From contig JBBSFE010000002.1 in NCBI GenBank assembly GCA_038239005.1, positions 86,459-150,458 on the forward strand: a DNA stretch of 64,000 nucleotides, read 5' to 3'. This document shows, one piece after another, positions 43,457 through 52,129 of the stretch (position 1 is its first letter; every line of letters starts with the position of its first letter). This DNA comes from DASXHD01 sp038239005 (GTDB taxonomy: Bacteria; Myxococcota_A; Polyangia; Polyangiales; Polyangiaceae). The notes beneath the pieces are model-generated. The model was not told the DNA's origin. It made no database searches and saw only the letters and a list, made by a program, of their open reading frames with translations. A program made the translations under genes and the position numbers.

Positions 43457-44295
43457 CGATTGAACCGACTCAGGAGGTCTTCCGTGATGCCATGCTCGCG
43501 AATCGAGCGTGCCATGTCGCGCGCATGATGCACGACATCGCGGACACCGAGCGGTGGAGCGGCCCTGCGCTCGGCGCGTACGAGAGCGCCGCCGCGCGCC
43601 ATGATTGCAAGCTCGTCCTCCGACATGGGCCCGCGCTCGATGGCGGCGAGCGCTTCGAGGAGCTCGGTCGCATTCGCCGGGCCGAACAGGCACGACGTGA
43701 CAGCCGGGTGGCTGAGCACGAAACGATAGCAATCGACCGCGCTCGCAACCGTGAGCAAGCTCGCCCAGCGCGTTGCGGTATACGCGAGCACATCGCGCCC
43801 GTGTGCGCGCGCCGCGGGAAATACGGCCGATTCAGCGCCGCGATGGGCGGCGTTGTAGCGGACCATGAGCGTGTCGAAGGTCGGGTCGGCAGCAAGCGAC
43901 ACGAGTAGCTCGCGATTGTGCGACGACACCATGAGCGATCGCACGACGCCGCGATCGACCTGAGAGCGTACGGCGTCGAGCACGCGCGGCTCGATGGTGT
44001 CATTGCGATACGCAAGGCAGAGGATGTCGATTGCGTCGACGCCGAGCCTTCGTCGCGCGAGCTCGACCGAAGGGCGCACGAGCCACGGCTCGTGTGTGAA
44101 GGTTTGAATCGCGATCACAATCGCATCGCGCCGCGTCTTCGCGAGACGTCGGAGAGCGCTGCCGAAGCTCCGCCGGCGAAGCGCGCCCCAAAAAAAGAAA
44201 CGCACGCCGTGCTCGAATGCAAGATCGACCTCGCGCGCACCGACGCCGTAGCTCGACGCGAGCCCAAGGCGACCCATGTGCGGGCGCTCACGCAT
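43453..44295 (-). CDS. Aldo/keto-reductase-like pseudoenzyme
   Basis: A 280-residue TIM-barrel protein that aligns with aldo/keto reductases along its length, for example LARRRLGVDAIDILCLAYRN, RGVVRSLMVSSHNRELLVSL and HPAVTSCLFGPANATELLEA. However, all four catalytic residues appear lost. The Asp-Tyr region reads VRFFFWGALRRRSFG instead of FDTAxxYG, the Lys strand is IVIAIQTF instead of IATK, and the His position is LCLAYRN instead of LLH. It may have become a binding or regulatory protein. The ATG at 44295 overlaps the glycosyltransferase stop, and its stop overlaps the next gene. Confidence 0.82.
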   Translation of the reverse strand: MRERPHMGRLGLASSYGVGAREVDLAFEHGVRFFFWGALRRRSFGSALRRLAKTRRDAIVIAIQTFTHEPWLVRPSVELARRRLGVDAIDILCLAYRNDTIEPRVLDAVRSQVDRGVVRSLMVSSHNRELLVSLAADPTFDTLMVRYNAAHRGAESAVFPAARAHGRDVLAYTATRWASLLTVASAVDCYRFVLSHPAVTSCLFGPANATELLEALAAIERGPMSEDELAIMARGGALVRAERRAAPPLGVRDVVHHARDMARSIREHGITEDLLSRFNR

Positions 44296-45580
44296 CGCCG
44301 AGCAGGCCTTCGAGCTCGTCGATGACGCGATCGCCGACTCGTTCGCGCGCGATCTCTTCGCGTGCGCGTCGCGCAGCTGCATGGAGCGCCGCGTCGCTCA
44401 CCGCGCGCGAGATGGCGCGTTCGATCGCACCCGTGCTCGCGGCACGCGAGAGCGTGACCGATGCGCCCACGCGAGCCGCGCGTGCAGCGTTGTCGCTTTG
44501 ATCGCGTCCCATCGGCAGGCACAAGAGTGGCACTCCGGCAGCGAGAGCGCGAATGACCGTGCCGTGGCCGCCGTGCGTCACGACGAGCGCAGCGTTCGGC
44601 AAAAGCGCTGCATGCGATGCCGATGCGCACACGGTGACATTCGCCGGCGCCGGAAACGCTCGCGCATCGAGCGCCGGGCCGGTCGTCACCACCGCGCGCA
44701 CGGGAAGACGGGCAATCGCATCGATGATTTTTCGGAGAAGGCTCTCCTGGCCCATGAACGTCGTGCTGAGCGCGACGAGCACGAGCGGACCATCGCCGCC
44801 CGGCGCGGCCGATGCGCATCCCGGGGCCAAGGCCGCGCGCGCGGCGGCCCACGAAGGATCGGCGAGCTCCGGCCCGACGTAGCGCACGTTGCCTCGAGAT
44901 GGTGGCGCATCGAAGTCGAACCACGCGCTCGTTTGCACGAGCACGCGATCGGCGCGCCGAATTTGATCCAGCGGATGCGCGACCGGTGCGAGGCCGACGT
45001 CGCGTCGCGCCGCGTTCAAATACTTCAAGCACGGTCGCCACAAAATTGCGTCTCCCGCGGCGTAGAGCACGCGATCACGCGCGCGTCCGAGTGGTCCGCG
45101 CGCCGGAAGCAAACCGAGTGCAGGCGGTGGCCTTCCTGGGGCCGGGAGAAACGATGTCATCGGCAGGAGCGCCGCAACGCGCACGCCGGTCGATTCGGCA
45201 CCGACGAGCGCACCAAAGAGCATGGCATCGACGACCGCGACGTCCGCGACACGTAGCGCGAGCTCTTCGCGCACCTCACGCGCGAACAAATGTGCAGGCC
45301 GGAACACATGACGATCACGCGCGCGCACGAACGCACCGATGGGCGTGGGTGCAGCCCAATCACGCACGATTTCGCTCTCCTTGGTGCGCGTCGTTCGATG
45401 CGGCGCGGCTCGCCACGGAACGAATCGCGCGCCGGCCGCAGCGACGTCGTCCGAAAGCGACGGATCGCCGAGCACGACCACATCGTGCCCGCGCGCAATC
45501 AGCCGTGACGCAACCGCAAGCTCGGGCGGGGCGGTGCCACCGCCGTCCCAAAGCGCAAAAAGAAAGCGTCCGACCTTCAC
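44288..45580 (-). CDS. UGT/MGT-type glycosyltransferase
   Basis: A 430-residue GT-B-fold glycosyltransferase of family 1 (macrolide glycosyltransferase-like). N-terminal acceptor half starts MKVGRFLFALWDGGG, a GT-B pattern with an early Gly-rich loop. The donor half carries the clear family signature VVTHGGHGTVIRALAAGVPLL followed by CLPMGRDQSDNAARA. It would use a UDP- or TDP-sugar to glycosylate a small hydrophobic molecule or lipid. No polyketide, peptide-synthetase or other pathway genes are close, so the acceptor is unknown. It leads the overlapping operon with the pseudo-AKR and the phosphoesterase, and the divergent hydrolase starts 45 bp away. Confidence 0.93.
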   Translation of the reverse strand: MKVGRFLFALWDGGGTAPPELAVASRLIARGHDVVVLGDPSLSDDVAAAGARFVPWRAAPHRTTRTKESEIVRDWAAPTPIGAFVRARDRHVFRPAHLFAREVREELALRVADVAVVDAMLFGALVGAESTGVRVAALLPMTSFLPAPGRPPPALGLLPARGPLGRARDRVLYAAGDAILWRPCLKYLNAARRDVGLAPVAHPLDQIRRADRVLVQTSAWFDFDAPPSRGNVRYVGPELADPSWAAARAALAPGCASAAPGGDGPLVLVALSTTFMGQESLLRKIIDAIARLPVRAVVTTGPALDARAFPAPANVTVCASASHAALLPNAALVVTHGGHGTVIRALAAGVPLLCLPMGRDQSDNAARAARVGASVTLSRAASTGAIERAISRAVSDAALHAAARRAREEIARERVGDRVIDELEGLLGDA

Positions 45581-45624
45581 GCGAGGTCCATAGCAGGCGA
45601 CGACGTTGGAGGTATGTTGAGGCG

Positions 45625-46722
45625 ATGCGAAGGGCGACGTCGCTACGTGGTGCGAGCCGCCTCGCGGTCGAGGCGACCGAGAGCATCACCGATCTCGTTC
45701 AAGCCATGCACGGCGCCATCGGCGGTGCACCGGCACGTGTGCTCACGCGGCCCGTCTACGGAAGCATTCGCGGCGTCACGCGCCTCGTTGGCGCGAGCAT
45801 CGACTATGCGCTCGCGCAGCTCACGCCTCTGCTTGGCGAGAGCGGCCCCGACAACGGCGACGCCGTGCTCGCCGCGCTCAACGGCGTTCTCGGCGACTAC
45901 CTCGAGGAAAAAAAGAATCCACTCGCCATCGCGATGGAGCTGAGGCGCGGCGAAAGCACGGGAGATGGTCGAAACATCGTCGTGCTCGTGCATGGCTCGT
46001 CGATGAGCGACAAACAGTGGCTCCGCGAAGGACACGATCACGGCGTCGCGCTCGCGCGCGATCTCGGCGTGGTTCCGGTTTACGTGCGCTACAACACCGG
46101 GCTTCACGTTTCGGTGAACGGGCGCGCGCTTGCTGCGAAGCTCGAGGCGTTCGTGAGAGAGTCTCCCGTCGAGATCGAAACGATCACGCTCCTCGGCCAC
46201 AGCATGGGCGGGCTCGTCGCCCGAAGCGCGCTTCACTACGGGTCGGAGGCACACCACACTTGGCGAGCGCGCACGCACAAGCTCATTTGCGTCGGCTCAC
46301 CGCATCATGGCGCACCGCTCGAGCGCGCTGGCAGCATCGTGGATCTTTTGCTCGGCATCAGTCGATACAGCGCACCTTTCAAGAAGCTCGGGCGCATCCG
46401 AAGCGCCGGCGTCACGGATCTCCGCTTCGGCAGTGTGCTCGACGAACACTGGACGGGCCGCGACCGATTCGCGCGCGGCCGCGATCCACGAAAATCGCTC
46501 GCACTCCCGGATGGCGTCGCGAGCTACGCAATCGCCGGCAAGCTGAAACGCGGCGGCGATGGTTTGGTGCCACTCGACAGCGCTCTCGGCAAACACGCGA
46601 AAACAGCGCTCACGCTCGCGTTTCCAGAGGAGCACCAATGGATCGCCGTTGGCGCGGGGCATCTCGAGCTTCTTGGTCGGCAAGACGTCTACGATGTGGT
46701 TCGAAAATGGATGGAGCGATGA
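45625..46722 (+). CDS. Lipase/esterase-type alpha/beta hydrolase
   Basis: A 365-residue alpha/beta hydrolase of the PGAP1-like/lipase group. The first 110 residues are helical (ITDLVQAMHGAIGG) and may serve as a lid or dimer region. The core starts with IVVLVHGSSMSDKQWLREG, then the nucleophile elbow LLGHSMGGLVARSALHYG with Ser193, the block ICVGSPHHGAPLERAGSIVD, a likely Asp in GGDGLVPLDSALG, and His in EEHQWIAVGAGHLELLG. Ester or lipid substrates are expected. The ATG at 45625 is preferred over the long upstream frame, which is antisense to the glycosyltransferase. Its stop overlaps the next start by four bases. Confidence 0.9.
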   Translation: MRRATSLRGASRLAVEATESITDLVQAMHGAIGGAPARVLTRPVYGSIRGVTRLVGASIDYALAQLTPLLGESGPDNGDAVLAALNGVLGDYLEEKKNPLAIAMELRRGESTGDGRNIVVLVHGSSMSDKQWLREGHDHGVALARDLGVVPVYVRYNTGLHVSVNGRALAAKLEAFVRESPVEIETITLLGHSMGGLVARSALHYGSEAHHTWRARTHKLICVGSPHHGAPLERAGSIVDLLLGISRYSAPFKKLGRIRSAGVTDLRFGSVLDEHWTGRDRFARGRDPRKSLALPDGVASYAIAGKLKRGGDGLVPLDSALGKHAKTALTLAFPEEHQWIAVGAGHLELLGRQDVYDVVRKWMER

Positions 46723-47396
46723 TCTCGACGCGCAACCTCGCGAAGCTTCCCCGGCCCGATGCTCTCGCGCGGCTCGGACAATCAATGGCGATGTTCGACG
46801 CCATCTTGATGCCCGACGATTGGGACCAGCGCTGCTATTCGTTCGACGCGAAGTGGTCGCGCGGCGAGCGCGTGTTCTCGATGCGCGACGGCTCCGGCGA
46901 TTTCTTTTTCGTGTGGCTCGCGAAAGCGGGCGCCGTGCTCCAAGGTTTCGCGCACGAGAGCGCGATGAGCCCATGGTCATCGCAGCGTTCGAAAGAGCGC
47001 GGCCGCGAGCCGTTTCCAGGGATGTTTGCCGGCTTGCCGAAGTCGCTCGCTTACGCGAAGACCGCCGCTTCGTTTTGCGAGGACAAAGGCGAGGTCACGT
47101 TTTGCGCGTGGTCGGTGGGCGGCGCACCGTGGCGCATCGGCGACATCGCATTTCCGAAAGGCAAGGACCCCGATGGGTCCGAGGGACTGCTCTCCTCCAC
47201 GCTCGACGGAAAACCGGAGACGTACGCGAAGTGGGCGAAGGTCTATAGCGGAAGCAAAGTGAGCACTGCGCACGTGAAGAAGATTTTCGGCCACACGCCG
47301 CTCACGCAAGCGCTCGTTCGCGCGATCAATCCGGACGCCGAATTCGCGGACGTGAAGAAGGAAGCGCGCTCGATTGGGTATCCCTTGGTTGGGTAG
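46719..47396 (+). CDS. Uncharacterised protein coupled to the hydrolase
   Basis: A 225-residue soluble protein of unknown function, starting MISTRNLAKLPRPDALARLG. It is rich in aromatic and charged residues, with strands such as DQRCYSFDAKWSRGERVFSM and DFFFVWLAKAGAVLQGF, and a helical end (THVKKIFGHTPLTQALVRAI-like). No known domain is recognised with confidence. Its start overlaps the lipase-like gene stop, so the two are co-translated. The 188-bp spacer after it holds a short hexamer repeat and no other gene. Confidence 0.72.
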   Translation: MISTRNLAKLPRPDALARLGQSMAMFDAILMPDDWDQRCYSFDAKWSRGERVFSMRDGSGDFFFVWLAKAGAVLQGFAHESAMSPWSSQRSKERGREPFPGMFAGLPKSLAYAKTAASFCEDKGEVTFCAWSVGGAPWRIGDIAFPKGKDPDGSEGLLSSTLDGKPETYAKWAKVYSGSKVSTAHVKKIFGHTPLTQALVRAINPDAEFADVKKEARSIGYPLVG

Positions 47397-47475
47397 TTGC
47401 GCCGCACGAGGCGCCCACGGAGCGGCGGATCGCGGGTCGGGGACTGCGTTTGCGTGTGGGGTTTGCGGGAGCGTG

Positions 47476-47499
47476 GGCGTTGGCGTTGGCGTTGGCGTG
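47476..47499 (+). repeat. (GGCGTT)n hexamer repeat in a 188-bp spacer
   Basis: Three perfect GGCGTT units and one GGCGTG, followed by the related AGCGTG. It is the reverse complement of the (GCCAAC)n unit found inside the gene at 30438. The whole spacer from 47400 is GT-rich on the plus strand. It lies 86 bp before the next start, where slippage could alter promoter spacing (speculation). Confidence 0.75.
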
Positions 47500-47584
47500 A
47501 GCGTGGGTCGGCGGAGTTTCGAGGACGGGTGGGTAGAGATTTCGTTGGGGTAGGGTATCGACGTCGGAAACGTCTAATCTCCGA

Positions 47585-47935
47585 ATGGTGGATTTGACCA
47601 TGAGCCTCATCGACGATCCCAAAACGGCCGAACGGCTCGCCATGGCGATTCTGGACGACATCACCCTCTACAACGACGAACGCGTTCGCCTCGCGCGCGA
47701 TGTCGAAGCCGAGCTCGCGCCCGAGCTCGAAGAAGGGCGCTCGCTTTTCGAAAGGCGCGTGGTGCCGGAGCTCCATCACATTTTCAAAGACGAAGTGATG
47801 CCATGGACGACGCGCTCGAAGATGCGCGCGGGCAGGCTCGGTAGCGCTCCGATGGATCGCACACGCCTCTTGCTCGTCGTGGGCGCGCTCGTGGCCTTCG
47901 TCGGCGTCGTCGTGTGGATCGCGACGCATTCTTGA
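47585..47935 (+). CDS. Small C-terminally anchored membrane protein
   Basis: A 116-residue protein. The body is helical and acidic (TAERLAMAILDDITLYNDER, then EAELAPELEEGRSLFERRVV), and one hydrophobic helix near residues 95-113 ends the protein with WIATHS, so it is tail-anchored in the inner membrane with the N-terminus in the cytoplasm. An alternative ATG at 47600 would shorten it by five residues. Function is unknown. It ends five bases before the dioxygenase start and is likely in the same operon. Confidence 0.72.
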   Translation: MVDLTMSLIDDPKTAERLAMAILDDITLYNDERVRLARDVEAELAPELEEGRSLFERRVVPELHHIFKDEVMPWTTRSKMRAGRLGSAPMDRTRLLLVVGALVAFVGVVVWIATHS

Positions 47936-47940
47936 TCCCG

Positions 47941-48981
47941 ATGGACGTTCCCGATCGGATCGTGAGCGATGCCGCATGGCGCGGCCCGGATCTAGCTCCA
48001 GCGGATTGGATGGCAACGCTCTCCACCGCCGAGGCCGACGAGATCGAGCGGGCGACGCTCTCCATCGCCGAGCGCAACATCGACCTCATCGCCATTCGCA
48101 AAGAAGACTTCCCGCTGCCGACGTTCGGTGCGCGGCTCGCGCGCATCACGGGCGACGTGCTCGAGGGGCGCGGCTTCGCGTTGATCCGCGGCCTCGACAT
48201 CGCGCGCTACGACATCCGCGAAGCCGCGATCGCGTTCTTGGGAATCGGCAGCCACATCGGAAGCGCGCGCTCGCAAAACGCGAACGGCCACATCCTAGGC
48301 CACGTGAAAGACCTCGGGCTCTCGAGCGCGGATCCGAACGTGCGCATCTATCAAACGCACGAACGGCAGACGTACCATACCGACTCTTGCGACATCGTCG
48401 GGCTCATGTGCTTGAAGACTGCCAAATCCGGCGGGCTCTCGAGCCTCGTCAGCTCGGTGACGATCTACAACGAGATGCGTCGCGTCGCTCCCGAGCTCGT
48501 ACGCACACTCTTCGAACCGATCGAAACCGATCGCCGCGGCGAGGTCGACGCTGGCTCGATGCCGTATTTTCGCATTCCCGTTTTCAATTGGTACGAGGGT
48601 CTTCTTTCGACCATCTATCAGCGCCAATACATCGAATCCGCGCGCCGCTTCCCGAACGTGCCAGCGCTCACGCAAACTCAGATCGCTGCACTTGATCTGT
48701 TCGACAAGCTCGCGAACGACGAAAAGCTCGCGATGCAAATGGAGCTTCAACCCGGCGACGTTCAGCTCGTGAACAATCACGCGCTACTTCACGATCGCAC
48801 GAGCTTCGTCGACTTTTCGGAGCCCGAGCGGCGAAGGCATCTCCTGCGACTCTGGCTTGCACCCGACTCGGCACGCCCGCTCCCACCCGTGTTTGCCGAG
48901 CGTTTTGGAAGTGTCACGCCCGGCGCGCGTGGGGGCATCACCGTTCCGGGTTTGCGCCTCGTCGCTCCGCTCGAGCCGTGA
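47941..48981 (+). CDS. TauD/TfdA-type Fe(II)/2-oxoglutarate dioxygenase
   Basis: A 346-residue non-haem iron dioxygenase. Iron ligands are His146 and Asp148 in ERQTYHTDSCDIVGLMCL and His284 in LVNNHALLHDRTSF, with an Arg for 2-oxoglutarate in ERRRHLLRLWLA. The opening GFALIRGLDIARYD and the middle SGGLSSLVSSVTIYNEM are also typical. Such enzymes hydroxylate sulfonates, amino acids or other small molecules; the substrate is unknown. The ATG at 47941 is used; a GTG at 47914 would extend nine residues into the previous gene. No signal peptide; cytoplasmic. Confidence 0.92.
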   Translation: MDVPDRIVSDAAWRGPDLAPADWMATLSTAEADEIERATLSIAERNIDLIAIRKEDFPLPTFGARLARITGDVLEGRGFALIRGLDIARYDIREAAIAFLGIGSHIGSARSQNANGHILGHVKDLGLSSADPNVRIYQTHERQTYHTDSCDIVGLMCLKTAKSGGLSSLVSSVTIYNEMRRVAPELVRTLFEPIETDRRGEVDAGSMPYFRIPVFNWYEGLLSTIYQRQYIESARRFPNVPALTQTQIAALDLFDKLANDEKLAMQMELQPGDVQLVNNHALLHDRTSFVDFSEPERRRHLLRLWLAPDSARPLPPVFAERFGSVTPGARGGITVPGLRLVAPLEP

Positions 48982-49041
48982 GCATCCGACATGGTCGTCG
49001 CGCTTGACCCCGCGCCGCGGGTGGGGCTTCATCGGGCAGTC

Positions 49042-49401
49042 ATGAATTCCAAGACCCCCTTCGTAGTGGCGCTCGCCTTGCTCGCTTCGGCGTGCGGCAG
49101 CAGCTTTCCAGAGCCCAAAGAGGCGCAAATCCAGTCGGAGGCCGCCGTGCGCGGTGCGACCGAGGTCGGCGCGGACAAAGACCCGCAGGCCACACTTCAT
49201 TTGAAGTACGCGAAAGACCAAATCGACGAGGCGAAGAAGCTCATCGCCTCGGAAAACAACGAGCGCGCGACCTACGTGCTCATGCGCGCCCGCGCCGACG
49301 CCGAGCTGTCGCTGATGATGGCGAAAGCTCACACCGAAAAACTGGACGCCCAAAAGGCGCAAGACGAAGTCGCCGAGATGCGAAAGAAGCTGGGCAAATG
49401 A
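49042..49401 (+). CDS. DUF4398-type lipoprotein
   Basis: A 119-residue lipoprotein. The ATG at 49042 gives the leader MNSKTPFVVALALLASACGS with lipobox ASAC, so the upstream in-frame ATG at 48991 is not used. The mature protein is one long helical region (TLHLKYAKDQIDEAKKLIAS, TYVLMRARADAELSLMMAKA) of the DUF4398 kind, a small envelope module often found next to or fused with OmpA domains. Its stop overlaps the OmpA-type gene start (ATGA), so the two products are almost surely partners, one helical bundle each. Confidence 0.85.
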   Translation: MNSKTPFVVALALLASACGSSFPEPKEAQIQSEAAVRGATEVGADKDPQATLHLKYAKDQIDEAKKLIASENNERATYVLMRARADAELSLMMAKAHTEKLDAQKAQDEVAEMRKKLGK

Positions 49402-50297
49402 GCGGAACCAAGATCGGAATCATCGCGCTGTTCCTCGTCGCGTGCGGAGCGACGCTCCCGCCGTCAGAGCTCGTTCAAGCGCGCGCCGAATACGGACGTG
49501 CATCGGCCGGCAAAGCCGGGCAGCTCCAACCCGCGCAAGTGTACGAAGCCAAGCAAGCGCTCGACACCGCCGAAGCCAAATTCAAAGACGACGCGTCGTC
49601 GCACGAAGCCATCGATCTCGCGTACGTCGCGCTTCGCAAAGCGCAGCTCGCCGAGTCACAAGCGGAAGTCGCCGTTGCGCGGCAGGCCTACGAACAGGCC
49701 GACAAAGACATGCGAGCTCTCACGGGTCGCGCGCTCGAGAGCTACCAGAAGAAGGTTCAAGAGCAGCAAGCCGACCTCGAGAAACAAAAGCAGCAAACCG
49801 AACAAGAGAAGGCCAACGCCGTCCAAGCCCGCGCCGACGCAGAAAAGGAACACGCGGCGCGCCTCGAGGCCGAGCGCCGCATGAAGCAGGCCATCGAAGA
49901 CTTGGCGAAGATCGCTGCGATCAAAGAAGAGTCGCGCGGCATGGTCATCACGCTCACGGGCAACGTGCTCTTCGCGTCGGGCAAATGGGATTTGCTCCAG
50001 GGCGCGCAGATCAAGCTCAACGAGGTCGCCGAAGCGCTCAAGGCTCAAAAGGATCGCGACATCGTCGTCGAGGGCCACACCGACAACCAAGGCTCGGCCC
50101 AATCGAATCTGGAGCTCGGGCAAAAACGCGCCGAGTCCGTTCGCAGTTACATCGTGTCGCGCGGGGTCGAGTCCGGTCGCATCACCGCGTCGGGCATCGG
50201 AGCAGCGCGCCCGCTCACCGACAACTCGACCGCCGAAAATCGCGCCAACAATCGCCGCGTGGAGATCGTCATTTCGCCGCCGAAAGAGGCGCGGTGA
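49398..50297 (+). CDS. OmpA-family lipoprotein with DUF4398-like coiled coil
   Basis: A 299-residue envelope lipoprotein. Signal peptide MSGTKIGIIALFLVACGATL (lipobox LVAC); a DUF4398-like helical segment (about 25-95) and a long coiled coil (KKVQEQQADLEKQKQQTEQE) to about 175; then an OmpA C-terminal peptidoglycan-binding domain (about 185-295) with LFASGKWDLLQGAQIKLNEV, IVVEGHTDNQGSAQSNLELG and RPLTDNSTAENRANNRRVEI. The NxxLGxxRAxxV-type helix and final Asn-Arg-Arg are present, so it should bind peptidoglycan and tether the outer membrane. It overlaps genes on both sides. Confidence 0.93.
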   Translation: MSGTKIGIIALFLVACGATLPPSELVQARAEYGRASAGKAGQLQPAQVYEAKQALDTAEAKFKDDASSHEAIDLAYVALRKAQLAESQAEVAVARQAYEQADKDMRALTGRALESYQKKVQEQQADLEKQKQQTEQEKANAVQARADAEKEHAARLEAERRMKQAIEDLAKIAAIKEESRGMVITLTGNVLFASGKWDLLQGAQIKLNEVAEALKAQKDRDIVVEGHTDNQGSAQSNLELGQKRAESVRSYIVSRGVESGRITASGIGAARPLTDNSTAENRANNRRVEIVISPPKEAR

Positions 50298-51508
50298 CGA
50301 AGGATTCGTTCGCCGCTCTATTCGAGGCCCAAAATGCCAACGAGCAGGTGGGCCACCGAAAAGTTCGCGTTGGAGAAATGCTCCAAGCCGTCGTCTTGCA
50401 AATCGACAAAGAGACCATCTTCGTCGAGCTCGATGCGAAGCGGCAGGCCATGCTCGACGTCATCGAGATGCTCTCACCAGACGGCACACTCGATGTGAAA
50501 GTCGGCGACACGATTCGCGCGCGCGTGGTGTCGGTCGACGACGACACGGGCGCCGTGCGTCTCGGGCGATCATTCGGCAAGACGGGCGATATCGCACAAA
50601 TCGAACAAGCGCGCGCCTCGGGCGTGGCGATCGAAGGAAAAGTCACGGGCGTGAACAAGGGCGGCATCGAAGTCGACCTCGGTCGCGGCGCCCGTGGGTT
50701 TTGCCCTACGAGCCAAATCTCGATGCGCGGTGACGCCGTCGATCCCAGCACGCTCATCGGCCAAGTGCTCGCGTTTCAAGTCACTGAGCTCAAAGACGGC
50801 GGGCGCAACATCGTTTTGTCGCGCCGCAAATCTCTCGAAGCCGACGCACGCGAAGGCCGCGACGCCATGCTCGCAACGCTCGAGGTCGGCAAGATCGTGC
50901 GCGGCACCGTGAGCGCCGTCCGTGACTTCGGAGCGTTCGTCGACTTGGGCGGTGTCGAGGGTTTGATCCCGGCATCCGAGATCGCGCACGAGCGCGTCAA
51001 CGTTGCCGATCGCATCACCGCGGGTGAATCGGTGGAGGTTCAGGTTCTCGAAATCAAAGACGACGTCGAGAAGGGCCAGAAGCGCATCACGCTCTCGCTG
51101 AAGGCGCTCCTCGCGACGCCCGAAAAATCACCTGCGAAGTCTTCGGCGTCACTCGAGATTGGCTCGGTCGTGCAAGGTCGCGTCGTGCGCATCGAGACGT
51201 ACGGCGTCTTCGTTCAAGTCACTGGCACCGAAGGTCGCGACGGGCGCGGCCTCATCCCGACCTCCGAGCTCGACGTCGCACGCGGCACCGATCTTCGCAA
51301 AGCATTCCCCGAAGGCACGATGCTCACCGGAAAAATTCTCGAGACCGGTAGCGGTCGCTTGAAGCTCTCCGTGCGCGGCGCCAAAGAAGCGGTGGAACGC
51401 GCCGAGTTCGAGGCCCACAAAGACAAAGCCGCGGTGCCGAAAAACCTTGGCACATTTGGCGATCTCTTCAATGCGTCGCGCGGGCGAGCGCCAAACAAAC
51501 CTCGCTGA
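50294..51508 (+). CDS. Four-domain S1 RNA-binding protein
   Basis: A 404-residue protein with four S1 (OB-fold) RNA-binding domains at about 28-98, 108-182, 200-275 and 290-360, for example VGEMLQAVVLQIDKETIFVE, EGKVTGVNKGGIEVDLGRGA, VRGTVSAVRDFGAFVDLGGV and VQGRVVRIETYGVFVQVTG. It resembles ribosomal protein S1 but is shorter (S1 of Proteobacteria has six domains), and lacks the N-terminal ribosome-binding part, so it is probably a paralogue that binds mRNA or other RNA. The GTG at 50294 overlaps the OmpA-type stop, an unusual coupling. A 164-bp spacer with no clear feature follows. Confidence 0.92.
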   Translation: MTKDSFAALFEAQNANEQVGHRKVRVGEMLQAVVLQIDKETIFVELDAKRQAMLDVIEMLSPDGTLDVKVGDTIRARVVSVDDDTGAVRLGRSFGKTGDIAQIEQARASGVAIEGKVTGVNKGGIEVDLGRGARGFCPTSQISMRGDAVDPSTLIGQVLAFQVTELKDGGRNIVLSRRKSLEADAREGRDAMLATLEVGKIVRGTVSAVRDFGAFVDLGGVEGLIPASEIAHERVNVADRITAGESVEVQVLEIKDDVEKGQKRITLSLKALLATPEKSPAKSSASLEIGSVVQGRVVRIETYGVFVQVTGTEGRDGRGLIPTSELDVARGTDLRKAFPEGTMLTGKILETGSGRLKLSVRGAKEAVERAEFEAHKDKAAVPKNLGTFGDLFNASRGRAPNKPR

Positions 51509-51672
51509 TATTTTTGTGGCGTGATTCGTAAGAGAGCCAGAACTGCGTCGCGCCCACCTGACGAAGCCACTTCTATATGACCGCGAACAGCGGAGTGCTT
51601 GCGTGGGGCGCGACGCTTTCGCCCCTCACCGACGCCCGCCCGCGCGCTTTCTGACTTGTGATAACGCAGGGC

Positions 51673-52077
51673 ATGGCCATTTCGATGAACCTGCATTACG
51701 ACGGCGGGCTTCGATGCACGCTCGTGCATGAGCCGTCGTCGGCAACGCTCCTCACCGATGCTCCGAAAGACAACGAAGGACGCGGCGAAGCTTTTTCGCC
51801 GACGGACCTCGTCGGCGCGGCTCTTCTTTCATGCGCGGTGACGACGCTCGCGATCAAAGCGCCAAAAGAGAAGCTCGGGTTTTCGAGCATGTCAGGCCGC
51901 GTGACCAAGGAGATGACGACCACGCCGCCGCGCCGCATCGCGAAGCTCACGGTCGAGATCAATCTTACAGGCACCTCGACCGAGCATCGTCCGCGCCTCG
52001 AACAGATTGCGCGAACGTGCCCTGTAGCGCTTTCACTGAGCCATGACGTCGACTTGGAGATGCGCTTCGGCTACTAG
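51673..52077 (+). CDS. OsmC family peroxiredoxin-like protein
   Basis: A 134-residue OsmC/Ohr family protein. The first key Cys is in FSPTDLVGAALLSCAVTTLA and the second in ARTCPVALSLSHDVDL, with the conserved Glu/Arg context RGEAFSPTDL. OsmC proteins reduce organic or inorganic hydroperoxides with these two cysteines. The ATG at 51673 (MAISMNLHYDGG) is used, although a GTG at 51658 is also in frame. It is monocistronic as far as seen and cytoplasmic. This branch (YhfA-like) is less studied than Ohr, so the physiological peroxide is unknown. Confidence 0.9.
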   Translation: MAISMNLHYDGGLRCTLVHEPSSATLLTDAPKDNEGRGEAFSPTDLVGAALLSCAVTTLAIKAPKEKLGFSSMSGRVTKEMTTTPPRRIAKLTVEINLTGTSTEHRPRLEQIARTCPVALSLSHDVDLEMRFGY

Positions 52078-52129
52078 TCTGGCCCGAAATGTGGCAAGTT
52101 GAAGCCGACCGAGCGCAGCGAAGGAAACC

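Noticed and set aside
43453..48981. Secondary-metabolite cluster (glycosyltransferase, hydrolase, TauD dioxygenase)
   Set aside because: No core synthase such as PKS, NRPS, terpene or RiPP enzyme is present; genes are on both strands and not coupled.
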